Positions 31,228 through 36,895 of a stretch of 36,895 nucleotides of DNA are shown here, one piece after another. The position numbers and the translations under genes were made by a program. How positions within the stretch are numbered: position 1 is the stretch's first letter; each line of letters starts with the position of its first letter. Origin of the DNA: an uncultured Collinsella sp. (GTDB lineage: Bacteria; Actinomycetota; Coriobacteriia; Coriobacteriales; Coriobacteriaceae); assembly GCA_900755005.1 (NCBI GenBank), contig CAAEEX010000106.1:1-36895 (forward strand). Direction: 5' to 3'. The notes beneath the pieces are model-generated. The model was not told where the DNA came from and did not search any database. It worked only from the letters and a program-made list of their open reading frames with translations.

Positions 31228-31824
31228 ATGGCAATCGACAGGACTCCTGTTCTTAAGCGCTGCCGTCAGCTCGGGATCGATCCCGCTGAGCTCGGTTACA
31301 GCAGCAAGAAGGAATCTATCCGTCAGCCCAAGCGCCGTCGCAAGGAATCTGAGTACGGCATGCAGCTGCGCGAGAAGCAGAAGGTCAAGTTCATCTATGG
31401 CGTTCTGGAGAAGCAGTTCCACGGCTACTTCAACAAGGCCCGTAAGATGAACGGCGTCACCGGTGAGAACCTCATGATCATCCTTGAGTCTCGCCTCGAC
31501 AACGTCGTCTTCCGTCTTGGCTTCGCCCGCACCCGCAAAGAGGCTCGTCAGTCCGTCCGTCACGGTCACTTCACCGTGAACGGCAAGCGCGTGGACATCC
31601 CGTCCTACCGCGTCAAGGCCGGCGACGTCGTCGCTGTCGGCGAGAAGTTCCGTGACCTCCTCCCCATCAAGGAGGCCCTGATTTCCTCCGAGCGCTTTGA
31701 GGTCCCTGGCTGGCTCGAGGTCGATATCGAGAAGCTGTCTGGTAACGTGCTCGCTCTGCCGACGCGTGAGCAGATCAGCGGTGATATCAACGAGCAGCTC
31801 ATCGTCGAGCTCTACTCTAAGTAG
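31228..31824 (+). CDS. rpsD: Ribosomal protein S4, zinc-free form
   Basis: The 198-residue protein is S4, a 16S rRNA assembly initiator. The C-terminal S4 RNA-binding domain (SRLDNVVFRLGFARTRKEAR, GHFTVNGKRVDIPSYRV) is clear. The N-terminus lacks the CxxC zinc pairs found in some S4 proteins, so this is the C- form. AAAGG lies before ATG 31228. Confidence 0.96.
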   Translation: MAIDRTPVLKRCRQLGIDPAELGYSSKKESIRQPKRRRKESEYGMQLREKQKVKFIYGVLEKQFHGYFNKARKMNGVTGENLMIILESRLDNVVFRLGFARTRKEARQSVRHGHFTVNGKRVDIPSYRVKAGDVVAVGEKFRDLLPIKEALISSERFEVPGWLEVDIEKLSGNVLALPTREQISGDINEQLIVELYSK

Positions 31825-31856
31825 TCCATCCGGGCTGCTGAGGCTGGAGGTAATAC

Positions 31857-32798
31857 ATGTCAGAATTCATTAGGCCTCAGGTTCAGGTCGAAGAGATCAA
31901 CGAGACGTCTGCTCGTGTCTCCGTCGAGCCGCTCGAGCGTGGTTACGGCGATACGCTGGGTAACTCCCTTCGTCGCGTTCTTCTGTCCTCGCTCGAGGGT
32001 GCCGCCGTCGAGGCTATTCAGATCGATGGTGCGCAGCACGAGTTCATGACCATCCCTAACATGGTCGAGGATGTCACCGACATCGTCCTGAATGTCAAGG
32101 GTCTTGTCTTCAGGGCTCTCGGCACGACCGACGAGGCGACCGCCACCATCTCGGTTGACGGCCCCTGCGAGGTCACCGGTGCGGACTTCTTTATTCCGTC
32201 CGAGTTTGAGCTGGTCAACCCCGAGCAGCACATCGCTACGCTCACCGAGGGTGGCCATCTCACCATGAGCATGCGCATCGGCTATGGCCGCGGCTATGTT
32301 TCTGGCGAGGCTAACAAGCGCGACAACGATCCCATCGGTGTGATCCACGTCGACTCGCTGTACTCGCCGGTTTCCCGTTGCGCCAAGCTCGTTGAGGCTT
32401 GCCGTGTCGGTCAGCACACCGACTACGACCGCCTTGTCCTCGAGATCGAGACCAACGGCTCCATCGCCCCGCGCGACGCCGTGGTCCAGGCTGCCAATAT
32501 CATCAACCAGCATATGGCCGCCTTTATGAACCTTGCCGAGACCCCCGAGGTCGAGGAGGAGGCTTCGATCTTCGCTCCCGAGGTCACCAACGACAACGCC
32601 GAGCTGGACAAGCAGATCGAGGATCTGGACCTTTCCGTCCGTTCCTACAACTGCCTTAAGCGCGCCAGCATTCACTCGGTCCGTCAACTCGTTGAGTTCT
32701 CGGAGAACGATCTGCTCAACATCCGTAACTTCGGTGTTAAGTCGATCGAGGAAGTGAAGGACAAGCTTGAGTCCATGGGCCTGAGCCTGAAGGCTTAA
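31857..32798 (+). CDS. rpoA: RNA polymerase alpha subunit
   Basis: The 313-residue protein has the N-terminal assembly domain (ERGYGDTLGNSLRRVLLSSL, about 27-46). An acidic linker around 230-240 joins it to the C-terminal domain (SIHSVRQLVEF, LLNIRNFGVKSIEEVKDKL). The C-terminal domain contacts UP elements and activators. GGAGGTAAT precedes ATG 31857. The order rpsD-rpoA-rplQ is standard. Confidence 0.97.
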   Translation: MSEFIRPQVQVEEINETSARVSVEPLERGYGDTLGNSLRRVLLSSLEGAAVEAIQIDGAQHEFMTIPNMVEDVTDIVLNVKGLVFRALGTTDEATATISVDGPCEVTGADFFIPSEFELVNPEQHIATLTEGGHLTMSMRIGYGRGYVSGEANKRDNDPIGVIHVDSLYSPVSRCAKLVEACRVGQHTDYDRLVLEIETNGSIAPRDAVVQAANIINQHMAAFMNLAETPEVEEEASIFAPEVTNDNAELDKQIEDLDLSVRSYNCLKRASIHSVRQLVEFSENDLLNIRNFGVKSIEEVKDKLESMGLSLKA

Positions 32799-32828
32799 TG
32801 CTTCGCATATTTGAGGAGAAACTAGACC

Positions 32829-33311
32829 ATGCGTCACAACGTTAAGAAGGGCCTGAAGCTCGGCACCGATGCGAGCCACACCAAGGCCATGAAGAAGAGC
32901 CTTGCTAAGGCCCTCTTCGAGAACGACCGCATCAAGACCACCGAGACCCGCGCTAAGGCGCTGCGTTCGGTCGTCGATCCGATCATCACTTGGGCCAAGA
33001 AGGGCGACCTGCACTCTCGTCGTCTGGCTATCGCCAAGCTCGGCGATAAGCAGCTCGTTGCCGAGATCTTCGACAAGGCTGCTCAGGGCATGTGGCAGGA
33101 CCGCAACGGCGGTTACACCCGCATCATGAAGCTCGGTAACCGCAAGGGCGACAACGCTCCCATCGTTATCATGGAGCTCGTCACCGAGCCTTGCACGCCT
33201 AAGGCCAAGAAGGCTGCTCCGGCCCCCAAGAAGGCCGCTGCTCCCAAGAAGGTCGAGGCTGTCGAGGAGACCGCTGCCGAGGAGGCTCCTGCTGAGGAGA
33301 CCGCTGAGTAG
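32829..33311 (+). CDS. rplQ: Ribosomal protein L17 with charged C-terminal extension
   Basis: Residues 1-120 are the L17 core (MRHNVKKGLKLGTDASHTKA, KTTETRAKALRSVVDPIITW, GGYTRIMKLGNRKGDNAP). The remaining roughly 38 residues form a Lys/Ala/Pro then Glu/Ala-rich tail (KKAAPAPKKAAAPKKVEA and onward), absent from the minimal E. coli protein but common as an extension in Actinobacteria. GAGGAG precedes ATG 32829. A strong terminator follows. Confidence 0.96.
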   Translation: MRHNVKKGLKLGTDASHTKAMKKSLAKALFENDRIKTTETRAKALRSVVDPIITWAKKGDLHSRRLAIAKLGDKQLVAEIFDKAAQGMWQDRNGGYTRIMKLGNRKGDNAPIVIMELVTEPCTPKAKKAAPAPKKAAAPKKVEAVEETAAEEAPAEETAE

Positions 33312-33337
33312 ACATTCCGTCTGCATAGGCTATATTC

Positions 33338-33369
33338 GAGGGGTACGTTCGCGTACCCCTCTTTTTTTT
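33338..33369 (+). terminator. Rho-independent terminator of the ribosomal block
   Basis: A perfect 10-bp stem GAGGGGTACG/CGTACCCCTC with a UUCG tetraloop is followed by eight T residues. It ends the infA-rplQ transcript, 26 bases after rplQ. Confidence 0.97.
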
Positions 33370-33404
33370 GTCGCGATACCGTTGCTTGTTTGTTGGGAGC
33401 GCCC

Positions 33405-34229
33405 ATGACTGCGCCGTCTGATTTCAATTCGATTTCCGAGCTTGACGCCACGCTCGTATTTCGCGTGGCCTATGATGGCTCATCGTATAGCGGATTTGCC
33501 GAGCAGCCGGGACAGACGACGGTTGCGGGTGAGCTACGTCGAGCCATCGAGACGCTGCTTCGCCGCCCGATCGATCTGACGTGCGCGGGGCGTACCGATG
33601 CCGGCGTGCATGCCGTGGCTCAGTACATCAGCGTGCCCGTAACGGACGCTGAGCTCGCCTGTACGCGCCGTAGGTGGCTGCGGGCTATGGATGCCCTGCT
33701 GCCCAAAGATATCGCCATAAACGAGGTCTACAAGGCCCGTAGGGGCTTTTCTGCACGTTTTGACGCGCGTTCCCGTACGTATACGTACCGTATTGCCGAT
33801 CGAGATGCGCGCCCCGTGCTGTCCCGCGGTGCCGTGTGGTGGCATCGCTATCCCTTGGATGTAAAGGCTATGTCTGCTGCCTGCCCCGCTCTGCTGGGCG
33901 AGCAGGACTTTAAAAGCTTTTGCAAGGTTGCCTCGGCCGTTGGCAAGCCCACGCATCGCTGCGTGATGCGTGCCGAATTTGGCCATGAGGTTGCGTTTGG
34001 CGAGGACATCCTGACGTTCACCATCGAGGGCAATGCGTTTCTGCATTCGATGGTTCGCACGATCGTGGGCACGCTTGTCGAGATTGGCATGCATCGCCGT
34101 GAACCCGAGTGGATGCGTGAGGTCATCGATGCTTGCGACCGTACCGCTGCGGGCCCCACGGCTCCTGCCTGTGGCCTTACGTTTATGGGCGTGGATTACG
34201 ATCCCGCCGAGCTTGTCGTGCTCGACTAG
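33405..34229 (+). CDS. truA: tRNA pseudouridine(38-40) synthase
   Basis: The 274-residue enzyme makes pseudouridine in the anticodon arm of tRNAs. The catalytic aspartate is D65 in CAGRTDAGVHA. FRVAYDGSSYSGF, RSRTYTYRI and the C-terminal FLHSMVRTIVGTLVEIG are family features. GGGAG lies 5 bases before ATG 33405; the frame is open 15 bases further upstream from a TTG, which is less likely. The gene commonly follows rplQ. Confidence 0.95.
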   Translation: MTAPSDFNSISELDATLVFRVAYDGSSYSGFAEQPGQTTVAGELRRAIETLLRRPIDLTCAGRTDAGVHAVAQYISVPVTDAELACTRRRWLRAMDALLPKDIAINEVYKARRGFSARFDARSRTYTYRIADRDARPVLSRGAVWWHRYPLDVKAMSAACPALLGEQDFKSFCKVASAVGKPTHRCVMRAEFGHEVAFGEDILTFTIEGNAFLHSMVRTIVGTLVEIGMHRREPEWMREVIDACDRTAAGPTAPACGLTFMGVDYDPAELVVLD

Positions 34230-34390
34230 GGGAGGGCTCGACGCGTCGTGCGTCGACACCTGTCATCTGTGGGCTGCGCGTGTGCAACATCTGTTCTTGG
34301 CGTGCAATACAACCGGTGTCTCATTGCTTTTATTGCCGGGGTGTACCATGAACCACGGTTTGATTCATTGCTGTCGAGAGGACGGATAAT

Positions 34391-35431
34391 TTGGTTCGAC
34401 GTGGCTCGCATCCGCGACTTTCGGTGATCCTTGTGGTAGAAGGTTCGCCCAGCTATGCGATGCGTGCGCTCGAGAGTATCCAGAACCAAGACCTCTACGA
34501 TTTGCAGATTGTCGTTGTCTGTCGCGATACTGCGCCCGGTGTGCGCCATTCGCTTCAAGTTGCTGCCGACAGGGATATCCATATTGATTTGATTGACGTC
34601 GAGGACGCGAAGCACGGCGCTTGTCTTCGTGCCGGTTTTGCTGCCTCGCGCGGCTCTCAAATCATCGCTATGAACGCCGATGAGTGGTTTGCTCCGCAGT
34701 CCCTTTCCAAGATGGTCGATATCGCGTGCGATACTGCGGCAGACATAGTGTTCCCCGCGGTGTCGCTCGACCGCTATGATGCACATCGAGAGCGCCATTC
34801 GCGCGTCTTGGATGCTACTCATATTTCCATTGATAGCAAATCTTCGATGGTGGCCGGGCTGCCTCAGTTGATTTTAGGCGGCTTGGTTGCTCAAGTCTCT
34901 GGCGTGATGTATAGCCGTCCGCTGTTTGAGGCATGCCTTTTGTGCGACAAGGCGTTTCGCACAGTTGGGTTTATGGCATGCGCGCTCTCGCAGGCGCAGC
35001 GTGTCTCCGGATGCAGCGACGCTTGTTTCCACGCGGTGGCGCCTAAGCTTACAGATGCCTTTGATCCCACCATGTATACCAAGGTATCCGATGACACCCG
35101 AGCGCTCGACGAGCTTGCGGACTCACTCTCGGAAGCAGATAGCGGTGGTCAGCTCAAGCTGGCAAGCCAAAAGTTCTACTTTGCCGGACTGGTCGCCTGC
35201 ATCGAGAATTTGTGTCTGAGCCCGCATGGGGTGTCGTCAATCGAGCGTTCCGCCCGCATGCGTGATATGCTCGAGGCGCCTCGAACCCGTCAGATGGTCG
35301 CCGCGCTCAAGGACAACCATCGGGGACTCGGTCTGTTGTTTGGGCCGATCGCCAGCGCTAAGCCCGCGCGCTGCGTGATGTGTGCGCATCTGGCAGCTTT
35401 TCTTAACCGGACGGGCGCAAAACCCGCCTAA
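34391..35431 (+). CDS. Family 2 glycosyltransferase-like protein
   Basis: The 346-residue protein starts like a GT-A fold family 2 glycosyltransferase: LSVILVVEGSPSYAMRALESI (nucleotide-sugar half, about 10-30), LQIVVVCRD and RGSQIIAMNADEW, where NADEW takes the position of the DxD metal motif. The C-terminal half is less conserved and has no clear membrane helix. TTG 34391 is the start favoured by GAGAGGA about 9 bases upstream. It stands alone between truA and argR, so neither donor nor acceptor can be named. Confidence 0.7.
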   Translation: MVRRGSHPRLSVILVVEGSPSYAMRALESIQNQDLYDLQIVVVCRDTAPGVRHSLQVAADRDIHIDLIDVEDAKHGACLRAGFAASRGSQIIAMNADEWFAPQSLSKMVDIACDTAADIVFPAVSLDRYDAHRERHSRVLDATHISIDSKSSMVAGLPQLILGGLVAQVSGVMYSRPLFEACLLCDKAFRTVGFMACALSQAQRVSGCSDACFHAVAPKLTDAFDPTMYTKVSDDTRALDELADSLSEADSGGQLKLASQKFYFAGLVACIENLCLSPHGVSSIERSARMRDMLEAPRTRQMVAALKDNHRGLGLLFGPIASAKPARCVMCAHLAAFLNRTGAKPA

Positions 35432-35563
35432 ACGGCTCATTACGAAACAAACTTGCATAGAATTGTTTCGAAATGCGTTCTTATACACAAAAGCCTTCAA
35501 ATAGCGTTAAACTATTCAATCACTGATTGATTGTCTCCGCCATCTTTTGGAGAGAGGGTTTGT

Positions 35564-36001
35564 ATGGCTAAAAAACGCAATGGGCGCCAGGATGCCATTA
35601 GAGATATTGTGCGCAATAAGGATGTCCGCACGCAGCGCGTGCTGGTCGATGAGCTCCGCGCTATGGGCTTTGATTGCACGCAGGCGACTGTCTCTCGCGA
35701 TATTGCCGACATGGGGCTGCGTAAGCTCCCTGAGGGCATCTATGTTCTGGCAGAGGACTTGCACCTGCAGCGTATGGTTTCCGAGCTCGTAACGGGCGTT
35801 CTGCGTACCGATAATCTGGTTATGATCAAGGCTCAGCCTGGCACGGCTTCCGGCATCGCCGCCGCCGTTGATGCGGCAGAGTTGCCCGATGTGCTTGGCT
35901 CGCTTGCCGGCAACGATACGATTTTGGTTATTGCCCAGACGGCCGAGGACGGCGAGCGTCTCGAGGCGCTGATCAATAAGTTGAGCAATTCTCGTAAGTA
36001 G
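35564..36001 (+). CDS. argR: Arginine repressor ArgR
   Basis: The 145-residue protein has the ArgR winged helix at the N-terminus (QDAIRDIVRNKDVRTQRVLVDEL; ATVSRDIADMGLRK as recognition part). The C-terminal arginine-binding, hexamer-forming domain contains GTASGIAAAVDAAELPDVLG and AGNDTILVIA. GAGAGAGGG lies before ATG 35564; an upstream in-frame TTG (35531) has no such site. Upstream DNA has weak ARG-box-like words (TTGCATAGAATTG near 35453, CTATTCA near 35512), consistent with autoregulation but not proof. No arginine genes are in the window. Confidence 0.93.
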   Translation: MAKKRNGRQDAIRDIVRNKDVRTQRVLVDELRAMGFDCTQATVSRDIADMGLRKLPEGIYVLAEDLHLQRMVSELVTGVLRTDNLVMIKAQPGTASGIAAAVDAAELPDVLGSLAGNDTILVIAQTAEDGERLEALINKLSNSRK

Positions 36002-36050
36002 GCGTGCGGGTCGTGCGCTCGGCATTGTGTGCGCTGACATAGTGGCTTGT

Positions 36051-36084
36051 AAGGGGTATCGACGTTGGCCGGTACCTCTTTTTG
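36051..36084 (+). terminator. Terminator after argR
   Basis: AAGGGGTA (36051-36058) pairs with TACCTCTT (36073-36080, one G-U pair) and continues into T residues (TTTTT at 36079-36083). It lies 50 bases after the argR stop. Confidence 0.65.
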
Positions 36085-36126
36085 TTTGCCGGTATAAAGA
36101 CCGCCCACCAGGTCGCTTCAAACTAA

Positions 36127-36163
36127 AAGGCCCCGAGCAGTTCAATAAGCTGCTCGGGGCCTT
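36127..36163 (-). terminator. Terminator of the penicillin-binding protein gene
   Basis: A perfect 14-bp stem, AAGGCCCCGAGCAG (36127-36140) with its complement at 36150-36163, has a 9-base loop. Read on the minus strand it is followed by TTTTAG, 23 bases after the penicillin-binding protein stop. It could also back up argR termination. Confidence 0.82.
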
Positions 36164-36185
36164 GTTGGCTTTAGTCGCGTACTTC

Positions 36186-36895
36186 TTAGCCGACCGTATC
36201 GTCAGGCGTGGGCGAGGGGTCGGGAGTGGGCGTAGGCGTAGGCGTGCCGCCATCGCCGCCGGTCGAACCACCAGTGGAGCCGCCCGTCGAGCCACCGGTC
36301 GTACCGGTGCCGCCGGTGGTGTCGCTGCCCGTGGTCTCGGTGGTCGTGGTCGTCGTGGTAGTCGTTGTGGTGGTTTCCTCTTCCTCTTCCTCTTCGTCCT
36401 TGTCCTTGTCGTCGTTCTCCGACTTCTTGGTGTTATTGGTGCCGTAGAACTTCCAGACGCTGTTGTTCTTGTAGGTGGGCGCCGTTCCGGTCGCAAACTC
36501 CTCGCGCTCGGTACCGGTCAGAACGGTGTTCATAAACCGCTTAAAGACAGGTAGGTTGGTGCTGTCGCCCAGCAGGTCCGTGCCGTACTTTTGGATGGGG
36601 ATCTCGCCCGCGGAATAGCCGGTCCACAGGGCGCACGCCAGCTGCGGGGTGTAGCCGCAGAACCACAGGTTGGTGGTGTTGTCGGTGGTGCCCGTCTTGC
36701 CGGCATAGGGCTGGTTGACACTCAGGGCGCCGGCAGCACCCGTACCGCTGCCCTTCATGACGCCGGACAGAACATCGGTGACCGCGGCGGCCTCGCCCTC
36801 GGTAAGCACCTGTGAGGGATTGTCGGTGTGCTGGTACAGCACCGAACCGGTACGAGAGTCAATCTCGGTGATGGCGATCGGCTGGCGATAGTAGC
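36186..36895 (-). CDS. Class A penicillin-binding protein, C-terminal part (5' end outside window)
   Basis: The frame runs off the right edge, so only the last 235 or so residues are seen. The beta-lactam-binding transpeptidase motif KTGTT is present (YAGKTGTTDNTTNLWFCGY), with FCGYTPQLACALWTGY typical of PBP1a-like enzymes that cross-link peptidoglycan outside the membrane. After the domain (about VWKFYG) comes a low-complexity tail: Asp/Lys/Glu-rich, then a run of 12 threonines, Gly/Ser/Thr repeats and a Thr-Pro-rich end. Such a tail probably lies in or near the cell wall. The GTG at 36842 is not a real start; in-frame coding continues upstream to the window edge. Confidence 0.9.
   Translation of the reverse strand, partial: YYRQPIAITEIDSRTGSVLYQHTDNPSQVLTEGEAAAVTDVLSGVMKGSGTGAAGALSVNQPYAGKTGTTDNTTNLWFCGYTPQLACALWTGYSAGEIPIQKYGTDLLGDSTNLPVFKRFMNTVLTGTEREEFATGTAPTYKNNSVWKFYGTNNTKKSENDDKDKDEEEEEEETTTTTTTTTTTTETTGSDTTGGTGTTGGSTGGSTGGSTGGDGGTPTPTPTPDPSPTPDDTVG

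Noticed and set aside
31860..33326. 488-residue open frame on the minus strand opposite rpoA and rplQ
   Set aside because: Shadow of two unmistakable genes; Leu/Asp/Gly-rich with no domain.

Overview
The window is high-GC bacterial DNA that looks like a gut anaerobe of the actinobacterial class Coriobacteriia, most likely a Collinsella relative. That assignment is inference. It rests on base composition, frequent GTG/TTG starts, Zn-type S14 (rpsN type Z), the gene content of the ribosomal block and an oxygen-free, selenium-linked purine pathway. No rRNA or tRNA gene was seen.

Layout. (1) 1-4625, + strand: the 3' part of ygfK, a four-cluster ferredoxin gene and a fused Fe-S/molybdopterin hydroxylase of the selenium-dependent xanthine dehydrogenase type, closed by a strong terminator. 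(2) 4626-12873: an interlude with an MMPL-type exporter and a secreted repeat-rich partner, an AbiEi/PD-(D/E)XK-like gene, an unknown one-TM protein, and three arrays of one palindromic repeat family. (3) 12997-23118: a YheO/DauR-type regulator divergent from ygeX, then ygeY, ygeW, a MocA/YgfJ-like nucleotidyltransferase and a dihydropyrimidinase (hyuA); next yqeC on the minus strand and yqeB-xdhC on the plus strand. These belong to the set known from the E. coli yge-ygf locus and from gut bacteria that break down purines and urate without oxygen. (4) 23444-33311: a ribosomal block starting abruptly at rplE: rplE, rpsN, rpsH, rplF, rplR, rpsE, rpmD, rplO, secY, adk, map, then infA, rpmJ, rpsM, rpsK, rpsD, rpoA, rplQ, ending in a textbook UUCG terminator. 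(5) 33405-36895: truA, a family 2 glycosyltransferase, argR and, on the minus strand, the C-terminal part of a penicillin-binding protein.

How it fits together. The hydroxylase, YgfK and the polyferredoxin would carry out redox chemistry on the purine ring. The dihydropyrimidinase, M20-type hydrolase and carbamoyltransferase would open the ring and remove its carbamoyl groups. Diaminopropionate ammonia-lyase would release pyruvate and ammonia. YqeB, YqeC, XdhC and the MocA-like protein would mature the selenium/molybdenum cofactor. Noncoding DNA is unusually structured: a phased 61-62 bp palindromic array family, twin identical inverted repeats between the regulator and ygeX, and several large intergenic hairpins. 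The usual upstream spc partners rplN and rplX are not next to rplE; the purine block is there instead.
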